Below are positions 55,785 through 64,000 of a DNA stretch of 64,000 nt, one piece after another (within the stretch, counting starts at the first letter, position 1; every line of letters begins with the position of its first letter). A model generated the notes under the pieces. That model searched no databases and was not told the DNA's origin. It saw only the letters and a program-made list of their open reading frames with translations. The translations under genes were made by a program, and so were the position numbers. The DNA is taken from positions 62,001 to 126,000 of the forward strand of contig NZ_MIJB01000007.1 of the NCBI RefSeq assembly GCF_002174305.1, read 5' to 3'. The DNA is from Aeromicrobium sp. PE09-221. Lineage in GTDB: Bacteria > Actinomycetota > Actinomycetes > Propionibacteriales > Nocardioidaceae.

Positions 55785-58352
55785 CTAGTCCGCGAGTATG
55801 GCCTCGACGGTCAGCTCGGAGGCGGAGTCATCGGAGATGGTGGTGACGTCACCGGTCACCCGGCCCGCCGCCTTCACATCGTCGAGCGCCAGGCCGAGGG
55901 TGTCCAGGTCCGCGGCGCGCCCGGCGATGGTCACGGCCGTGACCTCGGTGCGCTGGCTGACCTTGGCGGTCGACTTGGCTCCGCGGATGCCCGCGAGCGC
56001 CTGTGCCGCCACCGTCAGCAGCCCGGCGTCCTGGGTCTCGCCCGCGAGATCGGCCTCGACGGTCGGCCAGGCGGCACGGTGGATCGAGCCCTCCCGCCAC
56101 CAGGACCAGACCTCCTCGGTCACATACGGCAGGAACGGTGCGAGCAGCCGCAGCTGCGTCGAGAGCGCCAGCACGAAGGCGGCCTTGGCCGACTCGCCTG
56201 CGGCATCGTCGCGTCGTGCCCTCTCCTTGACCAGCTCCAGGTAGTCGTCACAGAAGTCCCAGAAGAACTTCTCGGTGACCTCGAGAGCAGAGGTGTAGTC
56301 AAAGGACTCGAAGTGCTCGGTCGCCTCGCATACCACCGACTGGAGTCCGGTCAGCAGTGCGCGGTCGAGCGGCTCGGTGACCTTGGCCGGGTCGAGGAAG
56401 GACGCGTCCGCACCGAGGCCGTAGGCGTCCTCGGCCGCGAGCACGAACTTGCTCGCATTGAGCACCTTCATCGCCAGGCGGCGGCCGACCTTCATCTGCG
56501 CCTCATCGAAGGGCGAGTCCGCGCCCGGGCGCGCTCCGGCCGCGCGCCAGCGGACCGCATCGGCGCCGAACTTGTCGATGATCTCGTCGGGCACCACGAC
56601 ATTGCCCTTGGACTTGCTCATCTTCTTGCGATCCGGGTCGACCACGAAGCCCGAGAGCGTCGCGTACTTCCAGGGCACGGTGCCGAACTCCTGGTGCGCG
56701 CGCACCAGCGAGCTGAACAGCCAGGTCCGGATGATGTCGTGCCCCTGCGGGCGGACGTCCATCGGGAAAGTGCGCTCGAAGAGGTCGTTGTCCCGCTCCC
56801 AGCCGCAGACCAGTTCTGGGGTGAGCGAGGAGGTGGCCCAGGTGTCGAGCACATCGGGGTCGGCGATGAAGCCGCCCGGCACGCCGCGCTGCGACTCCTC
56901 GAACCCGGCGGGCGGCTGCGAGGCGGGATCGACCGGCAGCTCGGCCTCTGTCGCGAAGATCGGGTCCTCGTAGTCCGGCTCGCCATCGGCGTCCAACCGG
57001 TACCAGACCGGGAAGGGAATGCCGAAGAAGCGCTGGCGGCTGACCAGCCAGTCTCCGTTGAGCCCCTCGATCCAGTTGGTGAGCCGCGACTGCATGTAGG
57101 CCGGCACGAAGGTGATCTCGTCACCGCGCTTGATGAGCGCCTGCGCCAGTTCGCTGTCGCGGCCGCCGTTCTTGAGGTACCACTGGCGCGTGGAGACGAT
57201 CTCGAGCGGCTTGTCGCCCTTCTCGTAGAAGTTCGCCATGCGCTGCGTGGGCTTCGGCTCGCCGTCGAGGTCGCCGGACTCCTGGAGCGCCTTCACGGTG
57301 AGCTCGCGCGCGGAGAAGACGGTCTTGCCCGCGAGCTCCTCATAGAGCGCGCGGCCGCTGTCGGCGGCGATCCACTCGGGGGTCTCACGCAGGAACCGGC
57401 CGTCGCGGCCGATCACCGTGCGGTTGGGCAGCTGGAACTGACGCCACCACTGCACATCGGTGAGATCGCCGAAGGTGCAGCAGTGCACGATGCCCGAGCC
57501 CTTCTCGGGGTCCGCGGCGGTGTCGGCGATGACCGGCACCTCGACGCCGAAGAGCGGCGAGGTCACGGTGCCGCCGAACAGGTGCTGGTAGCGCTCGTCG
57601 TCGGGGTGGGCGATCAGCGCGACGGCCGCTGCGGTGAGCTCGGGACGCGTGGTCTCGATGTGGACGGGACCGTCGGCGTGCTGGTAGGCCACGCGGTAGT
57701 AGTGGCCGGGGTACTCGCGGGCCTCCAGCTCGGCCTGGGCCACCGCGGTCTGGAAGGTCACGTCCCACAGGGTGGGCGCATCCTGGCTGTATGCCTCGTC
57801 GCGCGCCACATTGCGCAGGAAGGCGCGCTGGCTCACGGTCTGCGCCTCAGCGCCGATCGTCGTGTAGGTCTGGGTCCAGTCGACCGAGAGGCCGAGCGTG
57901 CGCCAGAGCTGCTCGAAGACCTTCTCGTCCTCGTGCACGAGCTCATTGCACAGCTCGATGAAGTTGCGCCGGCTGATCGGGATCTGCTTCTTGGGGTCCG
58001 GCTTGGCCGGGGGAGTGAACTCCGGGTCGTAGGGCAGCGACGGATCGCAGCGCACGCCGTAGTAGTTCTGCACGCGTCGCTCGGTGGGCAGGCCGTTGTC
58101 GTCCCAGCCCATCGGGTAGAACACCTCTTTGCCGCGCATGCGCTGGAAGCGCGCGACGACATCGGTGTGCGTGTAGCTGAACACGTGCCCGACGTGCAGG
58201 GACCCCGAGACGGTGGGCGGGGGCGTGTCGATCGAGTAGATCTCGTCACGCGTCTTGGTGCGGTCGAAGCGGTAGGTGCCGCGCTCCTCCCACGCCTGGG
58301 ACCACTTGGCTTCGAGACCTTCGAGGACGGGCTTCTCCGGGACGGTGTTCAC
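55785..58352 (-). CDS. valS: Valyl-tRNA synthetase
   Basis: The 855-residue class I synthetase has HVGH at 53-56 (HIGH variant) and KMSKS at 577-581, an editing domain between and a C-terminal anticodon-binding region. Start GTG at 58352 yields [14 protein letters not shown]; the longer open frame upstream is not preferred as folC is divergently transcribed. Confidence 0.95.
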   Translation of the reverse strand: MNTVPEKPVLEGLEAKWSQAWEERGTYRFDRTKTRDEIYSIDTPPPTVSGSLHVGHVFSYTHTDVVARFQRMRGKEVFYPMGWDDNGLPTERRVQNYYGVRCDPSLPYDPEFTPPAKPDPKKQIPISRRNFIELCNELVHEDEKVFEQLWRTLGLSVDWTQTYTTIGAEAQTVSQRAFLRNVARDEAYSQDAPTLWDVTFQTAVAQAELEAREYPGHYYRVAYQHADGPVHIETTRPELTAAAVALIAHPDDERYQHLFGGTVTSPLFGVEVPVIADTAADPEKGSGIVHCCTFGDLTDVQWWRQFQLPNRTVIGRDGRFLRETPEWIAADSGRALYEELAGKTVFSARELTVKALQESGDLDGEPKPTQRMANFYEKGDKPLEIVSTRQWYLKNGGRDSELAQALIKRGDEITFVPAYMQSRLTNWIEGLNGDWLVSRQRFFGIPFPVWYRLDADGEPDYEDPIFATEAELPVDPASQPPAGFEESQRGVPGGFIADPDVLDTWATSSLTPELVCGWERDNDLFERTFPMDVRPQGHDIIRTWLFSSLVRAHQEFGTVPWKYATLSGFVVDPDRKKMSKSKGNVVVPDEIIDKFGADAVRWRAAGARPGADSPFDEAQMKVGRRLAMKVLNASKFVLAAEDAYGLGADASFLDPAKVTEPLDRALLTGLQSVVCEATEHFESFDYTSALEVTEKFFWDFCDDYLELVKERARRDDAAGESAKAAFVLALSTQLRLLAPFLPYVTEEVWSWWREGSIHRAAWPTVEADLAGETQDAGLLTVAAQALAGIRGAKSTAKVSQRTEVTAVTIAGRAADLDTLGLALDDVKAAGRVTGDVTTISDDSASELTVEAILAD

Positions 58353-58498
58353 AGTCGCCCAGTCTACGGAAGTGCCGCCATCGCGGGTCACCCCGCGTCG
58401 GCCTGCCGACAGGCGCAATCGTGTCCGCGAGTGGGCGTAACCGCACCGCCCGCGGTTCTCGCGAAGGGAGCGTCGGAGCGGGAGATAGGCTGGAGGGG

Positions 58499-59845
58499 AT
58501 GAATCCCACCCTGCGCGAGGTCGAGGCGGAGCTGCTCGCCCGCTGGCCCGAGACCAAGCTCGAGCCGTCGTTGGACCGTATCCGCGCGATATGCGAGCTG
58601 CTCGGCAGTCCGCAGGACGCCACCCCCCTGATCCAGCTGACCGGCACCAACGGCAAGAGCACCACCAGTCGCATGATCGACGCGCTGGTGCGGGCGTTCG
58701 GCCTCCGCACCGGCCGGTTCACCAGCCCTCACCTGCAGTCGATCACCGAGCGCATCAGCATCGACGGCGATCCGTTGACCGATGACGAGTTCGTGCGAGC
58801 CTATGAGGATGTCGTGCCTTTCGCACGGCTCGTGGACGACGAGCAGGAGCACCCCCTCTCGTTCTTCGAGATGATGGTCGCGATGGCCTATGCCGCCTTC
58901 GCCGATGCCCCGGTCGATGCCGCGATCGTCGAGGTCGGGATGGGTGGCAGCTGGGATGCTACGAGCGTCGCCGATGCGCGCGTCGCCGTCGTGACTCCCA
59001 TCGGGGTCGATCATGCGCGCTACCTCGGTGACTCGCCCGAGCAGATCGCGGTGGAGAAGGCCGGCATCATCAAGCCCGGTGGACAGGTGGTGCTTGCCGG
59101 ACAGCAGCCCGAGGTGCTCGACGTGCTCATGCGCCGAGCACTGGAGGTGGGCGCGCCGGTCGTGCGCGAGGGCATCGACTTCGGTGTCGAGAGTCGGGTC
59201 CCGGCCGTGGGCGGCCAGCAGTTCACGCTACTCGGCCTCAGCGGCCGTTATGAGGACCTCCTGCTGCCGCTGCACGGCGAGCACCAGGCTCGCAATGCCG
59301 CGCTCGCCCTCGCGGCGGTCGAGACGTTCACGGGGGCCAAGGAGCTCGATCCCGATCTGATCCGCCAGGCCTTCGGTGAGGTCCGCTCGCCGGGCCGACT
59401 GGAGATCGTGCGTCGTGGCCCTGCCGTGCTCCTCGACGCCGCCCACAATCCGCACGGTGTCGAGACGATGTTGCGCGCGGTGCAGGAGGAGTTCAGCTTC
59501 AGCCCGCTCGTCGGCGTCGTCGCGATGATGGGCGACAAGGATGTCGAGGAGATGCTGCGTCAGCTCGAACCGGTCCTGGCCCACATCGTCGTCACCGAGA
59601 ACTCCTCGGATCGTTCGTTACCGGCCGTCGAGCTCGCCCAGGTCGCGGCGGACATCTTCGGTGGGGAGCGCGTCTCCTACGCCCCGCGACTCGACGCCGC
59701 GGTCGAGGAGGGCATCGCCCGCGCCGAGTCCGCCGAGGGATATGAGGACGCCGTCGGCAGCGGCGGCGTCCTGATCACCGGATCAGTCGTCACCGTGGGT
59801 GAGGCGCGCACGCTGCTCGGGGTGGCGGGGGAGGAGCGGCCGTGA
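58499..59845 (+). CDS. folC: Folylpolyglutamate synthase/dihydrofolate synthase
   Basis: The 448-residue Mur-ligase-type enzyme has the P-loop GTNGKST at 49-55 and the [13 protein letters not shown] motif. It adds glutamate to folates. GTG overlap to the DUF4233 gene follows. Divergent from valS, as in mycobacteria. Confidence 0.94.
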   Translation: MNPTLREVEAELLARWPETKLEPSLDRIRAICELLGSPQDATPLIQLTGTNGKSTTSRMIDALVRAFGLRTGRFTSPHLQSITERISIDGDPLTDDEFVRAYEDVVPFARLVDDEQEHPLSFFEMMVAMAYAAFADAPVDAAIVEVGMGGSWDATSVADARVAVVTPIGVDHARYLGDSPEQIAVEKAGIIKPGGQVVLAGQQPEVLDVLMRRALEVGAPVVREGIDFGVESRVPAVGGQQFTLLGLSGRYEDLLLPLHGEHQARNAALALAAVETFTGAKELDPDLIRQAFGEVRSPGRLEIVRRGPAVLLDAAHNPHGVETMLRAVQEEFSFSPLVGVVAMMGDKDVEEMLRQLEPVLAHIVVTENSSDRSLPAVELAQVAADIFGGERVSYAPRLDAAVEEGIARAESAEGYEDAVGSGGVLITGSVVTVGEARTLLGVAGEERP

Positions 59846-60174
59846 AGCATCTGGCCATGGCGGTGCTCTGCTTCGAGTCGATCGTCCTCGGACTCTCGGC
59901 GCCGGTCATGATCATGGTCGAGGACCTCGATCCTGTCCTCGGCATCGCGATCGGCGTGGGCCTCGCGCTGGGGTGTCTGCTCGCCGCGGGCCTGCTGCGA
60001 ACGCCCGTGGGTGAGTGGCTGGGACACGCCATCCAGGGCGCGGCGATCGCCCTCGGGTTCATCACCCCCGTCATGTTCCTCGTGGGTCTGATGTTCGCGG
60101 CGCTGTGGGGCACGGCGATCTGGATGGGACGCCGGATCGAAAGCGATCGCGCCCGCTGGGCCGAGCACGGCTGA
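59842..60174 (+). CDS. DUF4233 membrane protein
   Basis: The 110-residue protein has three hydrophobic helices and the family layout of the small protein behind folC in Actinobacteria (Rv2446c type, from memory). GTGA overlap with folC implies co-translation. Function unknown. Confidence 0.82.
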   Translation: MKHLAMAVLCFESIVLGLSAPVMIMVEDLDPVLGIAIGVGLALGCLLAAGLLRTPVGEWLGHAIQGAAIALGFITPVMFLVGLMFAALWGTAIWMGRRIESDRARWAEHG

Positions 60175-60265
60175 CCGACGCACGATGTGCTTCGACGGTT
60201 GCTGGGACGACCACACCGGCACATCTTCGGGGGACGCCCGGGGCGAGCGAGAGTAATGTCGGACC

Positions 60266-60886
60266 ATGGTCCGCGTGCTCGTCGTCGCCGATGAAGAGGT
60301 GTCTGCCGCACGCCCGCGAGCGCTGCGGCTCGGCGTCGATCTGCTGCTCTCGGCGGGCGATCTTCCGTGGGACTACCTCGCCATGCTCGCTGCGGCTCTG
60401 CAGGTGCCGGCGGCCTTCGTGCCGGGCAACCACGATCCGATCGACGGCGAGGACGCCCCGGCGGGTTTCCTACCGGCCGATGACCAGGTCCTCGAGATCG
60501 CGGGACTACGCATCGCGGGACTCGGCGGTTCGGTCCGCTACAACGACGGCCCGCATCAGTACACGCAGGAGCAGTACCGGACCCGGGCTCGGCAGCTCGC
60601 CGCGTCAGCCGGCGGTCCGGTCGACATCCTGCTGACCCACGCACCGCCGGCGGGCCTCGGGGACGAGTCCGATCCGGCGCATCGGGGCATCGAGGCACTG
60701 CACGATCTGCTCGAGGCCCTCGTCCCCACCTGGCACCTGCACGGTCATATCCATCCGTACGGCATGAGCAAGCCCGACCGGCAGGTCGGGGGCACCACCG
60801 TGCGCAATGTCATCCCCTGGACGGTGCTGGAGGTCGAGCCGCGCGCGGCCGATCCCGCCGCCACCGAGAGACGACGCAGCGCCTGA
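60266..60886 (+). CDS. Metallophosphoesterase family protein with altered first metal motif
   Basis: The 206-residue calcineurin-like phosphoesterase has GD at 31-32, GNHD at 54-57, His125 (THAPP) and GHIH at 160-163. The expected DxH at the start reads Asp9-Glu-Glu11, so one metal ligand is Glu instead of His. Substrate is unknown. Confidence 0.82.
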   Translation: MVRVLVVADEEVSAARPRALRLGVDLLLSAGDLPWDYLAMLAAALQVPAAFVPGNHDPIDGEDAPAGFLPADDQVLEIAGLRIAGLGGSVRYNDGPHQYTQEQYRTRARQLAASAGGPVDILLTHAPPAGLGDESDPAHRGIEALHDLLEALVPTWHLHGHIHPYGMSKPDRQVGGTTVRNVIPWTVLEVEPRAADPAATERRRSA

Positions 60887-60899
60887 CGAGGAGATTCTC

Positions 60900-61754
60900 A
60901 TGGTGAGCAGTTCGGGTTCCCCCCGCGTCGACGCCGAGAGCGACTTCATGCGCGCCCGTCGGCATCAGGTCCTGTCATCGCTCGCGGCGCGGATGCGCGG
61001 TGACTCCGACACCACCCAGACGATGTCCTTCGACGATGTGGTCTCGGCTCTGGGCCGCCGGGCCGAGCATTACGCCGGCACGAAGGTCATCCCGCTCGAT
61101 GCGATCGTCGGCTCCGTGGACCGTATGCGCGACTTCGATCGCCGGTTCCGGCCGACCTCGGCCCGCAGCAGGCAGCGTTGGGAGCGCCTGGCCCGGGCCA
61201 GTCGGACGGGTGAGGAGATCCCCCCGATCGACGTCTACCAGGTGGGGGACTACTACTTCGTGCGCGACGGTCACCACCGTGTCTCGGTTGCGCGCAGCAT
61301 GGGTCTCAAGGTGATCGAGGCCCGGGTGACCGCGATCGACACCTTCCTGCGGCCGGTCGGTATCGACGGGCGAGATGACCTGGAGCGCAAGCACTGGCGC
61401 CGGATCATGCTCGAACGCGTGCCGTTCACGGGTGAGGCGCGCGCCGCGGTGGCGGTCGACGAGCCGACCGACTACGGCGTCATCGCCGAGACGGTCGAGG
61501 CGTGGGCAACCCGCACGATGCACGCCGAGGGCGCCTATATGGACAAGAAGACCATGGCGGAGCGCTGGTACGCCGAGGAGTTCGTGCCGGTGCTGGAGAT
61601 GATCGAGGAGGCCGGGGTGCGCGGACCCGACGAACGCCCGGCGGCGGCATATCTGCGGGTCGCCTGTGAACGTTATCGCCTCATCCGTGAGCACGAGTGG
61701 AGCAACGAGGTCATGGAAGCCGTCCGCGGCAACTCCCGCCGCCGTCCCCGTTGA
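60900..61754 (+). CDS. ParB/sulfiredoxin-fold nuclease-like protein
   Basis: The 284-residue protein contains the ParB-like signature DYYFVRDGHHRVSVARSMG around 118-136. The rest of the chain lacks a ParB helix-turn-helix by eye, so this is a ParBc-domain protein of unknown function. GAGGAG precedes ATG at 60900. Its stop lies inside the long inverted repeat. Confidence 0.8.
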   Translation: MVSSSGSPRVDAESDFMRARRHQVLSSLAARMRGDSDTTQTMSFDDVVSALGRRAEHYAGTKVIPLDAIVGSVDRMRDFDRRFRPTSARSRQRWERLARASRTGEEIPPIDVYQVGDYYFVRDGHHRVSVARSMGLKVIEARVTAIDTFLRPVGIDGRDDLERKHWRRIMLERVPFTGEARAAVAVDEPTDYGVIAETVEAWATRTMHAEGAYMDKKTMAERWYAEEFVPVLEMIEEAGVRGPDERPAAAYLRVACERYRLIREHEWSNEVMEAVRGNSRRRPR

Positions 61755-61813
61755 GTGTGACGTTTGGACGGCAAAAACGACGTCTTTGCCGTCCAAACGT
61801 CACACTCAACGGG
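61747..61813. terminator. Perfect 29-bp inverted repeat between convergent genes
   Basis: Left arm 61747-61775 and right arm 61785-61813 are exact complements around the 9-base spacer AACGACGTC. It contains the ParB-fold gene stop codon at 61752-61754 and ends just before the ABC ATPase stop at 61820. A bidirectional terminator is the simplest reading; a mobile palindrome cannot be excluded. Confidence 0.7.
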
Positions 61814-61819
61814 TTCCCG

Positions 61820-62977
61820 TCACAGGCCGACGGTGAGGTTCTCTCCGGTGGAGGGGTCGAAGATGTGGATCTTGTCGGTGTCGATCGAGAGCTTCGCCTC
61901 GTCGTCCTCGCGGACCTGGCTCGCCGAGTCCAGCGACACGACCAGCTGCGTGCGCAACGAGTCGCTGTCGGCCTCGCGGGCCAACTCGCGCAACTGGTCC
62001 TGGACTTCCGGCTCGGCATCGTAGGGCACGTAGGCGTACTGCTGGTCGCCGAGCCACTCGCGGACGTCGATGTGGGCGTCGAAGGTCCGTGCCTCATCGA
62101 CATCGGCCTGCACCGCTGCATCCTCGAAGTGCTCAGGACGGATGCCGGCCATCAACAGCCCCTTGCCCGCCGTGCGTTCGGCCTTGTCGGCCGGGAGCGG
62201 GAAGGTGCCGAAGGGCAGAGTGATCTGATCGCCCTCCACGGTGGCCGGCAGGAAGTTCATGGGCGGCGAGCCGATGAAGCCGGCGACGAAGAGATTGGCC
62301 GGTTGTTCGTAGAGCTCGCGAGGGGAGGCGAGCTGCTGCAGTACACCCTTCTTCATGACCGCGACCCGATCGCCGAGGGTCATCGCCTCGGTCTGGTCAT
62401 GGGTCACGTAGACCGTGGTGATGCCGAGCCGCTTCTGCAGCCGGGAGATCTCGGTGCGCATCTGCCCACGCAGCTTCGCATCGAGATTGGACAGCGGCTC
62501 GTCGAAGAGGAAGGCCTTGGCATCGCGCACGATCGCGCGACCCATCGCCACGCGCTGACGCTGGCCGCCCGACAGATTGGCGGGCTTGCGGTCCAGATGT
62601 TCGTCGAGGTCGAGCGTGCGGCTGGCCTCGCGGACCTTCTCGTCGATCTCCTTGCTGTCGAGCTTGGCGAGACGCAGCGGGAAGGCGATGTTCTCGTAGA
62701 CCGTCAGATGCGGGTACAGCGCGTAGTTCTGGAACACCATCGAGAGATTGCGATCGCGGGGAGCGAGATCGTTGACCCGCTCGCCGTCGATGAGCATGTC
62801 CCCCGAGGTGATGTCCTCCAGTCCCACGATCATCCGCAGCAGCGTCGACTTGCCGCAGCCTGAGGGCCCGACCAGGATCACGAACTCGCCGTCCGCGACA
62901 TCGATGCTCACGTCGTTGACGGCCGGGTAGCCGTCTCCGTACTTCTTGACGATGTTCTTCATCTCGATGGCTGCCAT
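61820..62977 (-). CDS. Carbohydrate ABC transporter ATP-binding protein (UgpC/MsiK type)
   Basis: The 385-residue ATPase has Walker A GPSGCGKST, signature LSGGQRQR and a C-terminal TOBE/MalK-like regulatory part. It is last of the operon with two permeases upstream. Confidence 0.93.
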   Translation of the reverse strand: MAAIEMKNIVKKYGDGYPAVNDVSIDVADGEFVILVGPSGCGKSTLLRMIVGLEDITSGDMLIDGERVNDLAPRDRNLSMVFQNYALYPHLTVYENIAFPLRLAKLDSKEIDEKVREASRTLDLDEHLDRKPANLSGGQRQRVAMGRAIVRDAKAFLFDEPLSNLDAKLRGQMRTEISRLQKRLGITTVYVTHDQTEAMTLGDRVAVMKKGVLQQLASPRELYEQPANLFVAGFIGSPPMNFLPATVEGDQITLPFGTFPLPADKAERTAGKGLLMAGIRPEHFEDAAVQADVDEARTFDAHIDVREWLGDQQYAYVPYDAEPEVQDQLRELAREADSDSLRTQLVVSLDSASQVREDDEAKLSIDTDKIHIFDPSTGENLTVGL

Positions 62978-62981
62978 GAGC

Positions 62982-63836
62982 TCAACCCTTCACTGCGCCG
63001 GCGGTGAGACCGGCGACGATCTTGCGCTGGAAAAACAGGACCAGGAGGACGATGGGCACCGTCGCGACGACGGCGCCGGCGGCCAGCAGCGATGCCGGCC
63101 GGTTGAACGGATCGTCGCCGACGAAGAAGGACAACGCCGCCGGGATGGGACGGGCCCGCTCGGTGGAGGTGAGCGAGATGCCGAAGACGAAGTCATTCCA
63201 AGCGAAGAAGAAGGTCAGGATCGCAGCGGTGAACACGCCGGGCGCCGCCAGCGGGACGATGACCCGCCGGAAGGCCTGCCAGGCGGTCGCACCGTCGACC
63301 TGTGCGGCCTGCTCCATCTCCCAGGGGATCTCGCGGAAGAAGGCCGAGAGGGTCCAGATCGCGAGCGGCAGTGTGAACGACATATAGGGGATGATCAGGC
63401 CGATCCACGTGTCGTAGATGCCGAGCGTGCGCCACATGTCGAACAGCGGGCCGACGAGGGACACCACCGGGAACATCGCGATCACGAGGGCGGTGGTCAG
63501 GACGAACTTCTTGCCCTTGAACTCCAGTCGCGCCACGGCATACGCCGTGAGCGTCGCGATGACGACCGAGAGCAGCGTGGCGATGAGGCAGATGCCGATG
63601 GAGTTGAAGATCGCCTGGCGGAACTGGTCGTCCTTGACGACATCGACATAGTTCTGCCACCCGGCGCCACCGCCGCTGCTGGGGAAGAAACCGGGACTGC
63701 CGTTGGTGACGGCCTCCTGGCTCTTGAAGGACAGCGAGATGATCCACGCCACCGGCAGTAGGCACCAGACGAGGATGAGGATGAGACCGACCGCGGTCCC
63801 GATTCGGCTGAGCGTGTCGTTGCGCATGATGCTCAC
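62982..63836 (-). CDS. Carbohydrate ABC transporter permease (MalG type)
   Basis: The 284-residue permease has six hydrophobic helices and the EAA motif EMEQAAQVDGATAWQAFRRVIVP. Start GTG at 63836 overlaps the preceding gene's TGA by GTGA, supporting it over the ATG at 63827. Confidence 0.92.
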   Translation of the reverse strand: MSIMRNDTLSRIGTAVGLILILVWCLLPVAWIISLSFKSQEAVTNGSPGFFPSSGGGAGWQNYVDVVKDDQFRQAIFNSIGICLIATLLSVVIATLTAYAVARLEFKGKKFVLTTALVIAMFPVVSLVGPLFDMWRTLGIYDTWIGLIIPYMSFTLPLAIWTLSAFFREIPWEMEQAAQVDGATAWQAFRRVIVPLAAPGVFTAAILTFFFAWNDFVFGISLTSTERARPIPAALSFFVGDDPFNRPASLLAAGAVVATVPIVLLVLFFQRKIVAGLTAGAVKG

Positions 63837-64000
63837 CCCTGCCTGGCGGCCGACAGATCGACGCGGAAGAGCTTGACGATGCCGAAGGCGACCACCAGCA
63901 CCGAGAGGAACAACAGGACCGAGAGCGCCGATCCGATGCCGAGCTGGAACTGCTCGATCACCTGGCGGTAGGTGAGGAAGGAGATCGACTCCGTCCCCTG
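63833..64000 (-). CDS. Carbohydrate ABC transporter permease (MalF type), C-terminal fragment
   Basis: The frame open at the right edge of the window encodes 55 residues to a TGA at 63833-63835, with a helix SALSVLLFLSVLVVAFGIV and a basic tail. It is the first permease of the operon, cut by the window end. Confidence 0.8.
   Translation of the reverse strand, partial: QGTESISFLTYRQVIEQFQLGIGSALSVLLFLSVLVVAFGIVKLFRVDLSAARQG

Noticed and set aside
61697-62863. Long plus-strand open frame across the ABC ATPase gene
   Set aside because: It is the shadow of the minus-strand ATPase and of the 29-bp palindrome, with no ribosome-binding site and no domain.

Overview
The window is a high-GC chromosome segment with GTG and TTG starts, many ATGA/GTGA gene overlaps, GC-rich hairpin terminators and a mycothiol-type DsbA protein. 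This points to an Actinomycetota bacterium. From memory, the backbone order (truncated haemoglobin, pepN, Rv2466c-like protein, rpiB, nei2, then tig, clpP1, clpP2, clpX, Rv2449c-like reductase, valS, folC, Rv2446c-like DUF4233 protein) follows the Mycobacterium tuberculosis Rv2470-to-Rv2446c neighbourhood. A Micrococcales or Propionibacteriales host is plausible, but the genus cannot be read from the sequence.

Layout. (1) 1-12.3 kb: the C-terminal end of an unknown gene, then eleven co-oriented, often overlapping catabolic genes: a divergent SDR, a mandelate-racemase-type enolase, a fumarylacetoacetate-hydrolase-family enzyme, an SMP-30 lactonase, a uronate-dehydrogenase-like SDR, BtpA/SgcQ, a nucleoside hydrolase, a crotonase, a 2OG/Fe(II)-type oxygenase, a fused NDP-forming acyl-CoA ligase and a ThDP lyase. 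Together they look like an uncharacterised oxidative route for a sugar, sugar acid or glycoside joined to a CoA branch. (2) 12.3-20.5 kb: conserved backbone (glbO, mscS, pepN, GCS2-type ligase, DsbA-like protein, rpiB, nei), with palindromic repeat elements at 14.1 and 20.6 kb. (3) 20.7-30.6 kb: a degenerate sensor, an intact sensor kinase and a LuxR-type regulator, then a membrane protein, a lipoprotein and a 1285-residue LPSTG-anchored Ig-like surface protein. (4) 30.6-33.8 kb: a TetR regulator and haem oxygenase separated by a promoter carrying an iron-box-like site and TGACA palindromes, followed by a SpoIIE phosphatase and small membrane proteins. (5) 34-44.5 kb: tRNA-Gly and tRNA-Pro, a P-loop kinase, a PucR regulator with a polar amino-acid ABC transporter, a DgcA/TMADH-type demethylase-like flavoenzyme, a C69-family peptidase homologue and a SRPBCC protein. 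(6) 44.6-61.8 kb: backbone again (tig, lipase-like hydrolase, two SRPBCC proteins, clpP1-clpP2-clpX, enoyl-reductase-like protein, valS, folC, DUF4233), interrupted by fruK, a DeoR regulator and ptsI, then a phosphoesterase and a ParB-fold protein. (7) 61.8-64 kb: the 3' end of a minus-strand carbohydrate ABC operon (permease, permease, MsiK/UgpC-type ATPase), separated from the previous gene by a perfect 29-bp inverted repeat.

The blocks most worth study are the 0-12 kb catabolic cluster, the pseudokinase-kinase-regulator trio, the haem-oxygenase promoter, the dispersed palindromes and the Ser-for-Cys C69 homologue.
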